From Leuconostoc citreum (lineage in GTDB: Bacteria; Bacillota; Bacilli; Lactobacillales; Lactobacillaceae), in contig NZ_PUFH01000005.1 of assembly GCF_004354555.1 (NCBI RefSeq), forward strand, positions 186,001 through 250,000: a DNA stretch of 64,000 nt, in the 5' to 3' direction. Of this stretch, positions 46,281 to 54,082 are shown piece by piece (within the stretch, counting starts at the first letter, position 1; the number at the start of each line of letters is the position of its first letter). The position numbers and the translations under genes were made by a program. The notes beneath the pieces were generated by a model. The model did no database searches. It saw nothing but the letters and a program-made list of their open reading frames with translations, and was not told the DNA's origin.

Positions 46281-46415
46281 TATGTTATGAGTATAAGATG
46301 ATGTATTGATACATGTGAACATAAGTATGTTATGAGTATAAGATGATGTATTGATACATGCGAACATGAGTATGTTATGAGTATAAGATGTTGTAATGAT
46401 GCATACGGGCATTTA
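46281..46415. repeat. 45-bp tandem repeat, three copies
   Basis: Units at 46281-46325, 46326-46370 and 46371-46415. Each begins TATGTTATGAGTATAAGATG; units 1 and 2 differ at two positions, unit 3 diverges in its second half. Each of the first two units contains the dyad ATGTATTGATACAT. It is contiguous, with no spacers, and lies just upstream of the IS30 transposase gene. Confidence 0.92.
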
Positions 46416-46583
46416 GGTGAAAAAGCTTACTACTTTGGGATCAAACCTATATCTGTTCAAAACGGTTGGTGTATCTGCTAATTTTTCACGTTATTCAATC
46501 TTTCTTATTATCACACGCTGAATAGGCCTACGGCATAATATAAGCACGGTGGTTATTCTAAAAGATGTTGTTTTTGCTCGATT

Positions 46584-46615
46584 AAAAAGCGTTATTGATT
46601 AAAATAACGCTTTTT
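46584..46615. terminator. Terminator of the DUF1349 gene
   Basis: AAAAAGCGTTATT (46584-46596) pairs perfectly with AATAACGCTTTTT (46603-46615); works on both strands. Confidence 0.9.
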
Positions 46616-46626
46616 ATGTTGCACAC

Positions 46627-47232
46627 TTAATCTGGCTGTTGCCCATCATGGGCTAGCCATTGACAATCAGTCATTTCAAAATTTGTAAATATTGACTGAA
46701 ATGATGAATTTTCAGGCGAACAAGCATAAATGCCAAAAGCTATTTCGTCGTCATCTTCTAACATATGAAATATTCTCATCTGTGTGAAATGATTACCATC
46801 AAAAGAACTCTCAATCAAATAGTCATTGTTTCTTCGGCTCATTCTATACCAAACCTCATAAATATCGCCTGCTACATTTGTTGTTGCCCAATCTGAGTAA
46901 CCTTGATTAGTCACAACGCTTCCCAAGTGTTGCGTGACACCATCATCAAATTCTACTGCTGCCTTAAACCAATTTTGACTGTTCAAATACATGACTATCC
47001 CACATTGGTCAAAACGGTGATTACTATCAATAAAATTGGTTTTGACTGAAAAAGAAAAATACTTTTCTTTTGTACTAGTTAAAAATAATGGTGCGTTATC
47101 ATTTTGAAAATGGTAGTAAGTTCGTTGCCACAAGTCTGTAAAAGGCAAAGAAACGATTTTGATATAATCATCTTTTATGTCAAATTCTTTGACATCTTGT
47201 GTCCAAGTAAAATTTTCCAACGCCAGTTTCAT
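46627..47232 (-). CDS. DUF1349 family protein (concanavalin-like)
   Basis: 201 residues of the DUF1349 family, a beta-sandwich. YFSFSVKTNFIDSNHRFDQCGIVMYLNSQNWFKAAVEFDDG and the following VVTNQGYSDWATTNV are family patterns; the end FGIYACSPENSSFQSIFTNF is also typical. Cytosolic, possibly carbohydrate-binding; function unknown. AGGAGAG precedes the ATG. It has its own terminator. Confidence 0.85.
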   Translation of the reverse strand: MKLALENFTWTQDVKEFDIKDDYIKIVSLPFTDLWQRTYYHFQNDNAPLFLTSTKEKYFSFSVKTNFIDSNHRFDQCGIVMYLNSQNWFKAAVEFDDGVTQHLGSVVTNQGYSDWATTNVAGDIYEVWYRMSRRNNDYLIESSFDGNHFTQMRIFHMLEDDDEIAFGIYACSPENSSFQSIFTNFEMTDCQWLAHDGQQPD

Positions 47233-47351
47233 GAAACTACTCTCCTTTTTATTACAACCATAAAATTAACGTGAGAACTGATGTTGCTTGTATTATACAG
47301 ATGATAAGCATTATTGTCCTATGGCACTCGAATATAGTGTAACATTAGTCA

Positions 47352-47396
47352 TTAAAACGGGCGCTCCAAGAAATTTTCGCAAATTATTGGAGCGCC
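47352..47396 (-). terminator. Terminator of fabI
   Basis: GGCGCTCCAA (47360-47369) pairs perfectly with TTGGAGCGCC (47387-47396); on the minus strand it is followed by CGTTTTAATG. Confidence 0.75.
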
Positions 47397-47443
47397 TATT
47401 ATTGTTACTTATTAATATTACTGTGATTGGATATACCAGATAA

Positions 47444-48199
47444 TTAAATAAGGTGGGTACCCTTATCCACGTAAATTGTGTCTCCAACGATGCCACTAGC
47501 AAAGGGACTTAATAAGAAAGCCGCCGCATTGCCGACCTCTTCAATTGTAACGCCAACCCCATCAACAGTACGTTCGTCTGATATTTTAATTAAATCACCA
47601 TGATTTTTAACACCAGTAACTGCTAATGTTTTAACTGCGCCAGCGGAAATAGCATTGACGCGAATAGCCTTATCAGCCAAATCACGTGCTAAGTATCGCA
47701 CTGCTGATTCAAGCCCTGCCTTAGCAATTCCCATAACGTTGTAATTAGGTATTGCTCTTTCAGAACCCATATAAGTGAGTGTTACGATGGCACCATTTTC
47801 ATTCATGATTTCATGACCATATTTAGCCGCAGCGATTAAGGAATAGACGCTGATATTTTGGGCTAATGAAAAGCTATCTAAAGTACCGTCGGTCACTTTA
47901 TTGTCTAAATCACTCTTTTCAGCATAAGCGATGGCATGTACAATACCATCCACTTTACCAACTTTTTCAGCGATATTTGCAAAAGCAATTTCTATGTTTT
48001 CTGGCTTAGCAACATCACACTCAACTTTTAAAACTGAATCATCAACAAATCTATCTAGGCTGCGTTTCATTCGATCATTTTGATAAGTCAAAATGACTTG
48101 CCCCCCCTGATTAATAATTGCTTGCATACATCCAAAAGCCAAACTACTTTTATTTGCTACACCCATAATAATAATTTTTTTGTTATCTAACAGTCCCAT
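47444..48199 (-). CDS. fabI: Enoyl-[acyl-carrier-protein] reductase FabI
   Basis: A 251-residue NADH-dependent enoyl-ACP reductase, last step of each fatty acid elongation cycle. MGVANKSSLAFGCMQAI is the FabI-type nucleotide motif, YMGSERAIPNYNVMGIAKAGLE carries the catalytic Tyr and Lys (Tyr-x6-Lys), and SAGAVKTLA follows. It stands alone rather than in a fab cluster and lies in an accessory region near an IS, which suggests an additional reductase (possibly giving triclosan tolerance) or an unlinked main one. No clear ribosome binding site was seen beyond a weak GCGAAG. Confidence 0.92.
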   Translation of the reverse strand: MGLLDNKKIIIMGVANKSSLAFGCMQAIINQGGQVILTYQNDRMKRSLDRFVDDSVLKVECDVAKPENIEIAFANIAEKVGKVDGIVHAIAYAEKSDLDNKVTDGTLDSFSLAQNISVYSLIAAAKYGHEIMNENGAIVTLTYMGSERAIPNYNVMGIAKAGLESAVRYLARDLADKAIRVNAISAGAVKTLAVTGVKNHGDLIKISDERTVDGVGVTIEEVGNAAAFLLSPFASGIVGDTIYVDKGTHLI

Positions 48200-48545
48200 A
48201 CTTCGCGTACCTCAAATTTATATTTTATTAAACTATGCTCTAATTTAGTAAAATTGTCAACGAAACAATCTTAAAAGTAAGAATTAGTCTTAAGATTCTT
48301 CACCATGCTCTTGTGAAAGCAATCAAACAAATCGTGACATCAGGTTTAATCAATTAGGTAATAAATCGCCCAGTATCATCAAAATGATGCTTGAACGATC
48401 ATTTTCAGCATTACAAGTCGAAGTGTTTAGTAGTAGTCTATAATTGCGTTGTGCTCTCACTTTACACATAAAATGTGTCATTTAAAATTGATATAATAGT
48501 AGCTGTGACTTACAATCTAAATATTATGAGCACTGAGGAGGCACT
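48200..48545. other. Intergenic region with two short open stretches, not assigned
   Basis: Between fabI and the acetyltransferase gene. On the plus strand two short stretches stay open without a start: one ends ALVKAIKQIVTSGLIN at 48357, another ends with a stop near 48443. They may be debris of one decayed gene or chance in AT-rich DNA. I recognise neither. Confidence 0.3.
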
Positions 48546-49079
48546 ATGAATAAAGTTGTTAAATTACAATTTGTGACGAAAGCTGATTTGAAACAATGGT
48601 GGGAAAAAAGTTACGGTCCTGAAGCAGACCTAAAGTGGATGCAATTCAACGGGCCCTACTTTCAAGATCCCGTTCTAACTTGGGAAGCATTTTATGACCA
48701 TCATCTGACAAGGTCAGTCAATAATCCGATGCGCAAACTGATCATCTATAATGGCACCATTGTAGGTGAATTATCAGCTTATTGGACAGATGGTACGCTA
48801 AAACAGTGGCTAGAGCTAGGTATCGTCCTTTTTGACTCTGATAGTTGGGGGCATGGTATTGGGACGGCCGCATTTAGACTATGGATTCAGGAAATGTTTG
48901 ACCTATTTAGTTATTTACCTCATGTTGGTTTTACGACATGGTCAGGCAATAAAGGTATGCAAGTATTAGGTGAGAAGGTTGGTATGACAAAAGAAGGCGT
49001 TATTAGAAATGTCAGATATTGGAAAAGTGAGTATTACGATGCGATAAAATATGGCATATTGAGAAACGAAATTAAATAG
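48546..49079 (+). CDS. GNAT family N-acetyltransferase (RimJ/RimL-like)
   Basis: 177 residues. LGIVLFDSDSWGHGIGTAAFRLWI is the acetyl-CoA motif, then VGFTTWSGNKGMQVLGEKVGMTKEG, the RimJ/RimL-like end, and a final strand. These enzymes acetylate ribosomal protein or other N-terminal amines, or amino acids. TGAGGAGG precedes the ATG. It is a single gene between fabI and a TetR gene. Confidence 0.85.
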   Translation: MNKVVKLQFVTKADLKQWWEKSYGPEADLKWMQFNGPYFQDPVLTWEAFYDHHLTRSVNNPMRKLIIYNGTIVGELSAYWTDGTLKQWLELGIVLFDSDSWGHGIGTAAFRLWIQEMFDLFSYLPHVGFTTWSGNKGMQVLGEKVGMTKEGVIRNVRYWKSEYYDAIKYGILRNEIK

Positions 49080-49200
49080 TTTTAATACATCAATCTCACT
49101 TAGACTGCCATTGTGCTATTTTGATGGACATTGAAATTAGTAACAGTTATCCAAACTACCGCACTAGCTACTATGGGCGCCAGTTTGTTATATTTTTCTA

Positions 49201-49800
49201 TTAATTTAATGCGCTTAAATAAGTTGGCAGTAAGACATCCTCAATTATTATCTGCACATCCTTTTGTTCAAGCGAGCCTCTAATTAGTATTTGGTATCTT
49301 ATCCAATCAAATGGTAATAATTTTATTTCTTCTTTGAGGTTAACATATTTGATTTCACCTCTGGCCTGAGCTCTCTGAAGAATTTGTTCAATAGCTCTAA
49401 TATCAACTTCTATTCCCTCATCAAGCACCTTTTTTAAGACATCTTGTTGTTGCTGACTCGATTCAATCATTATCCCGCCTGTACTGTAAACATCAAAAGT
49501 ACGTATACTAACGATAAAACGATTTAATAATTGTTCTAGGTCTTCTTTCAGTGAGTGGCCTTGCCAAACGATTTCATCCATTTGTCCACTGTTTTCTGTT
49601 TTAATCTTATATTTTATAGCCGCAACTGCTAATTCAAATGGCGTGTCCCACCTTCTGTATAGGACGGATTTACTCGTTCCAGCTAATTCAGATACATGAC
49701 CAAAATTCAATTTTAAGAAACCTTCTTTTTCCAATGCTTCAAGTGTGGCTTGATAAATAGCAGTTTCTAATTCTGTGCCACGTCGACGTTTATTAACCAT
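49201..49800 (-). CDS. TetR family regulator of the adjacent MFS gene
   Basis: 199 residues. The N-terminus NKRRRGTELETAIYQATLEALEKEGF and the HTH VSELAGTSKSVLYRRWDTPFELA are TetR features; the C-terminal domain resembles TetR_C of drug regulators. It is divergent from an MFS transporter gene 109 bases away, with a dyad in between. A close paralogue sits at 56.2 kb with the same layout. GAAGGGTG precedes the ATG. Confidence 0.88.
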   Translation of the reverse strand: MVNKRRRGTELETAIYQATLEALEKEGFLKLNFGHVSELAGTSKSVLYRRWDTPFELAVAAIKYKIKTENSGQMDEIVWQGHSLKEDLEQLLNRFIVSIRTFDVYSTGGIMIESSQQQQDVLKKVLDEGIEVDIRAIEQILQRAQARGEIKYVNLKEEIKLLPFDWIRYQILIRGSLEQKDVQIIIEDVLLPTYLSALN

Positions 49801-49858
49801 GATAACTCACCCTTCAAATAAGATAATTTTAGTTTCTTATTGTTTTATTTCTCTACAA

Positions 49859-49889
49859 GTAGTATTATATCATTTATAGTAAGATACTA
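49859..49889. promoter_or_regulatory. Candidate TetR operator before the first MFS gene
   Basis: TAGTAT (49859-49864) and ATACTA (49884-49889) form an inverted repeat; the inner TAGTA-AGA-TACTA (49877-49889) is a tighter dyad. It is 21 bases before the MFS start and between the divergent genes. Confidence 0.4.
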
Positions 49890-49909
49890 ATATTATCTAA
49901 TAGGAGAAA

Positions 49910-51400
49910 ATGATGGCAACAGTAAAAATACCTAAATCTACCTTAATTGTCGCATGGGTGATTGTCTTTGGCGCTATGGCTCCCTTGTTGGATGCCACTA
50001 TGATGAATATCGCTATTAATAGTTTAGTCAATGATTTTCATAATTCAGTCACCACTGTTCAATGGACGATTACGTGTTATATGTTAGCTACCGGTGCAGC
50101 AGTACCTTTTTCAAGTTGGCTACTAAATAAGTATGATGGCAAATATGTTTTCTTAGTTGGTGAACTGCTATTTAGTCTAGGATCAATCTTGGCAGCGATT
50201 TCCCCGAATATTCAATTTTTAATTGGTTCTCGACTGATACAAGGATTTGCTGGTGGCTTAATTATGCCGTTACTAACCACTTTATTAGTGCAAACTGCGG
50301 GAGCCGATGTTATGGGGCAAATGATGGCTACTGTAGGATTACCTATGATAATCGGGCCATTATTAGGGCCAATTATAGGTGGCTTTATTATAAAATATCT
50401 ATCTTGGCGCTGGTTATTCTGGATAAATATTCCGGTTACTATCATTTCAATTATTTTAATTATGATTAAAATGCCCCACTACCGGCCACAAAATCAAACA
50501 GCAAAACTAGACTTTATTGGGACAACACTCATTATTATCACAACAATCACCATCATTTATGGTATTGTTGCTGCTACTCAAACTGCCAGTTTTTCCAATA
50601 AAACAACACTAACTTGTCTGTCAATTGGTTTTTTGAGCATTATTCTGTACATAATATGGGCGCTTCGGCTCGGTGATAAGGCAGTTATGCCACTCGAATT
50701 ATTCAGTTTTTCCTCTTTTAACGGGTCAGTTATTGGCCTATTTATTGCAGGCACAGTTCTCAATGGTGCAATGATATTGCTACCCCTATTTTTTCAAAAT
50801 GTACGTGATATGACGATTACCGCGGCTGCTATATCCTTAGTACCACAAGGTATTGGTATGCTTATTTCTCGCCCTTTGACTGGCAGAATGACAGATAAGT
50901 TTGGTGCAAAATACGTCGTCGCAGTCAGTACGATAATTACCTTTATAAGCACTATGCCTTTTTATTGGATTAACCAATATACAAGTTATTGGATTATTGC
51001 TGCCTTACTGCTACTACGAGGCATAGGGACGGGTGGCATTTTAACACCATTAATGACCGATTCTTTCACAAATATGAGAAAAAAACAAATTGCTAATGCT
51101 ACAGTAGGTTCACGTCTAATACAAAATATTGGTAGTGCTTTTGGTTCAGCCATTGTAACGACAGTGGTCACTGCTTTCTCAGCCAATCACGTCAAAAACT
51201 TCCAACAGCGATTAAAGGTTGGTGAATACCATATTAAACCTAATGAAATGGCTACTTTTGTCCATGAACATCTGTTAAATATCAGAGTTGAATCATTTCA
51301 AGTGGGATTTCTTGTTATTGCAATTGCGAGTCTACTTATTCTTCTCCCAACGCTACTACTGTCAAATAAAACGCAGCTAAAAAATAATAAAAGTATGTAA
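49910..51400 (+). CDS. MFS drug transporter, DHA2 (EmrB/QacA) type
   Basis: 496 residues, 14 predicted membrane helices. LLDATMMNIAINSL is the DHA2 N-terminal motif D1, GSRLIQGFAGGLIMPLLTTLL is motif B, GLPMIIGPLLGPIIGGFI is motif C of drug antiporters, and RPLTGRMTDKFGAK the second-half motif A. It exports lipophilic drugs by proton antiport. AGGAGAAA precedes the ATG at 49910 (a second ATG follows at once). It is controlled by the divergent TetR; a small membrane protein gene follows after 20 bases. Confidence 0.92.
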   Translation: MMATVKIPKSTLIVAWVIVFGAMAPLLDATMMNIAINSLVNDFHNSVTTVQWTITCYMLATGAAVPFSSWLLNKYDGKYVFLVGELLFSLGSILAAISPNIQFLIGSRLIQGFAGGLIMPLLTTLLVQTAGADVMGQMMATVGLPMIIGPLLGPIIGGFIIKYLSWRWLFWINIPVTIISIILIMIKMPHYRPQNQTAKLDFIGTTLIIITTITIIYGIVAATQTASFSNKTTLTCLSIGFLSIILYIIWALRLGDKAVMPLELFSFSSFNGSVIGLFIAGTVLNGAMILLPLFFQNVRDMTITAAAISLVPQGIGMLISRPLTGRMTDKFGAKYVVAVSTIITFISTMPFYWINQYTSYWIIAALLLLRGIGTGGILTPLMTDSFTNMRKKQIANATVGSRLIQNIGSAFGSAIVTTVVTAFSANHVKNFQQRLKVGEYHIKPNEMATFVHEHLLNIRVESFQVGFLVIAIASLLILLPTLLLSNKTQLKNNKSM

Positions 51401-51420
51401 TTCAAAGTCTGAGACATCTC

Positions 51421-51942
51421 ATGCAAAAAGATATAAATACCCTTATAGAATATTGGTACATTGTGCTGTTAGTAGGCGCTTGGATTGCTTTTATCAGCAC
51501 ACTACTAACAAAAAAATATTTAAGTAGCCGTCGTTTGGGTGCTTTAAAAGTGTATGTTGCCCCAATACTACTTTTGCTTTTCGGACTTAACAAAATGACT
51601 CATTTTAAATATTTATTACCTACGATTATTCTTTTTGTATTTATGATTATACTATTTGGCTTTATTGGAGCGCATTGGTCTTACAAATTACAGCAGTTTT
51701 ATTATTACAACAATAAAACCGAGATGGTTGGTGGTACTTATAGTATCTTTTTAATGCTAGCTAACATTTTTATAATGCTGCTATTAAGTTTTCATAGTTT
51801 TGTAAATCCAATAGCTTATCATTCTTTTCAGTACATGATAGTTTATGCTACTTTAGGAGGTTCGGTGAAAGGTCTTTTGATTGGCCAATCTGTTAACATG
51901 TGGTGGCATCTTAAAGCTTTAAAACTGAAAAAAAGTGATTAG
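51421..51942 (+). CDS. Small integral membrane protein, unassigned
   Basis: 173 residues with five hydrophobic segments at about 10-28, 43-62, 65-85, 105-125 and 138-155, and a basic C-terminus (KALKLKKSD). I do not recognise the family. It follows the MFS gene by 20 bases and has no promoter of its own that I can see, so it is likely co-expressed. It may be an accessory of the exporter or an unrelated passenger. Confidence 0.65.
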   Translation: MQKDINTLIEYWYIVLLVGAWIAFISTLLTKKYLSSRRLGALKVYVAPILLLLFGLNKMTHFKYLLPTIILFVFMIILFGFIGAHWSYKLQQFYYYNNKTEMVGGTYSIFLMLANIFIMLLLSFHSFVNPIAYHSFQYMIVYATLGGSVKGLLIGQSVNMWWHLKALKLKKSD

Positions 51943-52002
51943 TTTATTAGTTATGATAGACACAACCCAACAAATAAATTATTTACGCAAAAAAGGCAGT
52001 TA

Positions 52003-52011
52003 TGCTATAAT
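52003..52011 (+). promoter_or_regulatory. Promoter of the antitoxin RNA
   Basis: TGCTATAAT is a consensus extended -10 element; TTTACG (51982-51987) is a weak -35 with 18-base spacing. Transcription should start near 52018. Confidence 0.7.
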
Positions 52012-52017
52012 AAACGT

Positions 52018-52136
52018 ATAGAAAAAGTCGCAGCATCAACTGCGACTCCTAGCAAACCCGTTTTAGACGGTGGCATCACTAATAATTCACTTAAATGATC
52101 ATCAGCTGTGCGAAGCTAAGATGGTCATTTTTTTGT
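52018..52136 (+). ncRNA. Antisense antitoxin RNA of a type I toxin-antitoxin locus
   Basis: A short transcript of about 120 bases, deduced from an extended -10 promoter (52003-52011) and a terminator (52096-52134). It begins with the hairpin AGTCGCAG/CTGCGACT (8 pairs, within 52026-52047). It has no coding frame with a ribosome binding site. TCCTAG (52047-52052) and GTTTTA (52060-52065) recur in the same order in the toxin leader on this strand (52243-52248 and 52263-52268), so they are complementary to the toxin mRNA. This is the layout of the Fst-type RNAI/RNAII systems. Confidence 0.72.
52096..52134. terminator. Bidirectional terminator shared by toxin mRNA and antitoxin RNA
   Basis: TGATCATC (plus strand, from about 52096) pairs with GATGGTCA (to about 52127), with AGCT/AGCT inside, followed by TTTTTTT. 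The toxin stop codon lies in the right arm. Confidence 0.75.
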
Positions 52137-52229
52137 GCTGTTTTTGATCAACACAACAACTAAAGTAATTAACGCTAGGATAAACATCCCAAAGCTAATC
52201 ATCAGCTGTAATGTATCCGGTACGGACAC
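52125..52229 (-). CDS. Holin-like type I toxin, 34 residues
   Basis: Starts at GTG 52229 with AGGAAAGGAG upstream. The product, M-S-V-P-D-T-L-Q-L-M-I-S-F-G-M-F then a hydrophobic run to KNSTKK, has one membrane helix (about 9-28) and a charged tail. This is the putative holin-like toxin type (Hol_Tox: MSV..TLxLMISFxxFIxALITLVVxLIK) of Gram-positive type I systems; such peptides insert in the membrane when over-produced. Too short for routine gene calls. The antisense RNA runs convergently and overlaps at the 3' end, and the terminator is shared. Confidence 0.82.
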   Translation of the reverse strand: MSVPDTLQLMISFGMFILALITLVVVLIKNSTKK

Positions 52230-52257
52230 AAGGCCTCTCCTTTCCTAGAATCTGAGT

Positions 52258-52275
52258 TTACAGTTTTAACACCAT
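52258..52275 (-). CDS. Five-residue leader peptide in the toxin mRNA
   Basis: ATG GTG TTA AAA CTG TAA, preceded by GGAGG 8 bases upstream (52288-52284). It lies between the toxin promoter and the toxin start. A leader frame of this kind could tune toxin translation; coding is inferred from the ribosome binding site only. Confidence 0.4.
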   Translation of the reverse strand: MVLKL

Positions 52276-52327
52276 AAGCACCACCTCCATTCAGGATAGC
52301 CACCATCTTAACTTGTTTGCTTTTAAT

Positions 52328-52336
52328 AGTATATCA
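52328..52336 (-). promoter_or_regulatory. Promoter of the toxin mRNA
   Basis: On the minus strand TGATATACT is an extended -10 (TGnTATACT); the transcript should start near 52320 and be about 220 bases long, including a leader of about 90 bases. Confidence 0.6.
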
Positions 52337-52490
52337 TATATCAAAAAGGCATTCTAAAGACGTTATGGGCTCTTTAGAATGCTTTTTCTAATTTTTAAAA
52401 GCGATTCTGTAATGTATTTTTATTCACTATTAGTCTAGCAAGTGATTCAAATTATTTAATAAGCAATAAACAAAAATGAGTAATGCTACG

Positions 52491-52912
52491 TTACTGTACT
52501 TTCTTTAAATTTAATCTTTGGAACATGTACATTAATACATTAAATAAATAATTGAATAGTCCAAAAAAATGCCTTGTCGTGTTGCTAAAAACGTGAGATG
52601 CAATTTTTGACTTTGAATATCCAGAACCTCGTTTTCCAGTAAATGACGACGGCGGGTGGCAATGAGAACATAACCACAAATACCATACGTTAAGAATAAT
52701 ATATTGATTGACATGTACCATATTAGAATATCTTGTACGTGCTTGTAGTTATCTAAACTGACAATTACAAAAACAATAACGTTACTAATTAAGGTATAGC
52801 AAAACAGTGCCATAAATCCGGTATTACCAATTTTATAGAGCTCCTGACGCCGATATTCGTCTAATACCCCTTGAACACCATAAAAGCGTTTGATTATTTT
52901 TGACGTTCTCAA
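52491..52912 (-). pseudogene. DUF3278-like membrane protein gene, broken
   Basis: The main frame (to 52532) gives IIKRFYGVQGVLDEYRRQE, the DUF3278 pattern, then two membrane helices. It stops at the end of a frame that one extra T on the minus strand (an A7 run on the plus strand at about 52566-52572) would extend with GIFFGLFNYLFNVLMYMF to the stop at 52491. The 5' end is fused to a piece of an Xre-type gene in another frame. The original start is missing, so I treat it as decayed. Confidence 0.65.
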
Positions 52913-53005
52913 TCAAATTAATGGTTTGCCTAGCTACGCCAACGGCCTGTGCTAACTCATATTGTGACATTTTTTTGCTTTGTGGTACATTTTGATATGG
53001 TTCAT
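52833..53005 (-). pseudogene. Xre family regulator gene, truncated and frameshifted
   Basis: From ATG 53005 (GGAGAG upstream) MNHIKMYHKA reads into an A7 run (minus strand, about 52980-52971), after which the frame is off by one; the continuation from ATG 52970 gives SQYELAQAVGVARQTINLIEN, a clear Xre helix-turn-helix. Eight A would join the two. After INLIEN the sequence jumps into the DUF3278-like gene, so the rest of the regulator is deleted. Such Xre/DUF3278 pairs are common in lactic acid bacteria; here both are broken. Confidence 0.7.
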
Positions 53006-53106
53006 GATGCTCTCCAATGTCCTTTATATATGACTAAACATTAATCACGTGATTTGTAACTACTTTTCTGAAATGCAGTAAGACAAACTAATCTGCGATA
53101 AACATC

Positions 53107-53128
53107 AAAAAAAGGCAATTGCTTGCCT
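53107..53128 (-). terminator. Terminator downstream of the 53198 gene
   Basis: On the minus strand AGGCAA (53128-53123) pairs with TTGCCT (53118-53113), followed by TTTTTTT. Confidence 0.75.
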
Positions 53129-53197
53129 GTTCTCGTTCTTTTAAATTCATACTGATGGCCATTAACATAATAGTTAATCGCAAGGTTTCATATATTA

Positions 53198-54070
53198 TTA
53201 TTCATGCTTAACCTGCTTTGCCACGTGCTGCTTCTTTTCCATATGTTTAATTGCCATTTCTAACATAAATTTTTGAACTGCGTTAGGTTGTTGTTCTGCG
53301 GCAATGTGCAGGCCATTGTTGAATTCAACCATTAGGTGCCATTTATGCCCATCTACAATTTCTTTTGGTGCAGCAGTTGGTAAAAATACACCAAGTTTTA
53401 CTTTCATACCAGTTGTTGTTTGAGTCAACTGATGCATGCCAATTAGTTTTGTATCAATATTTAGTGATTTCAAGTACGTTTTCCCAGCCATCACTAAGCT
53501 AACATTGTGATCTGGTGCTATGGGATACTTAATATCCGAGTCTGGACGCAGATCTAAGTAAGATGGTTCTTTATACATCCCAAAGGTTTCAATAATTGTT
53601 TGCTCCCCTTTGCTATTGGCATCGAAATAATAGTGCTCTGGGTGAATTGTTGAAGGCAAATAGAGATTATTTTTCTTAGCAAGTAACTGATTAAACATCA
53701 TAAATTGCACAAGAGAAATATTTTCTGTTTCAACTTCTACAATACCTGCTTGATATTTTTGAGGATTAGGCGATGCTAAAGCTATTTCACGCCACATGTC
53801 ATTGCTTTCCTCGATTTCAGATTGAAATAAGGTTAGCATTTTTTGTTTGCCAATTTTTTCTCTAGTTTCTGCTAATGCCACTTTGGCATTTTCGAGTGGC
53901 AACTGAAGTAGCGATTCCAAATCTAGTATTTGATTATCTAAAGTTATGGGAATAGCCTTTGCATCAAATATTTTAAATACATGATGATACCTTTGTAATT
54001 CAACAGCTCTAATGTCTTCTTCTGTGACAACTTGTCCATCGAATCTAAAAGTAATTTTGTAGTTTGCCAT
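53198..54070 (-). CDS. Uncharacterised cytosolic protein of the YhgE-like operon
   Basis: 290 residues, no signal peptide or membrane helix, mixed alpha/beta by look, with a lysine/histidine-rich end (KHMEKKQHVAKQVKHE). I do not recognise the family. It lies 12 bases behind the YhgE-like membrane protein gene and shares its transcript; AGGAGATA precedes the ATG. The presence of one operon with a TetR gene upstream suggests an envelope-stress or efflux unit, but nothing specific can be said. Confidence 0.7.
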   Translation of the reverse strand: MANYKITFRFDGQVVTEEDIRAVELQRYHHVFKIFDAKAIPITLDNQILDLESLLQLPLENAKVALAETREKIGKQKMLTLFQSEIEESNDMWREIALASPNPQKYQAGIVEVETENISLVQFMMFNQLLAKKNNLYLPSTIHPEHYYFDANSKGEQTIIETFGMYKEPSYLDLRPDSDIKYPIAPDHNVSLVMAGKTYLKSLNIDTKLIGMHQLTQTTTGMKVKLGVFLPTAAPKEIVDGHKWHLMVEFNNGLHIAAEQQPNAVQKFMLEMAIKHMEKKQHVAKQVKHE

Positions 54071-54082
54071 AATGAATATCTC

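Noticed and set aside
46134-46412. Minus-strand frame of 92 codons with a 15-residue repeat (SYTHNILMF...)
   Set aside because: It is the tandem repeat read in frame, overlaps the transposase start, and lacks a ribosome binding site; the repeat length being a multiple of three explains the open frame.
46281-46415. CRISPR array
   Set aside because: The 45-base units are directly adjacent without unique spacers, and no cas gene is near.
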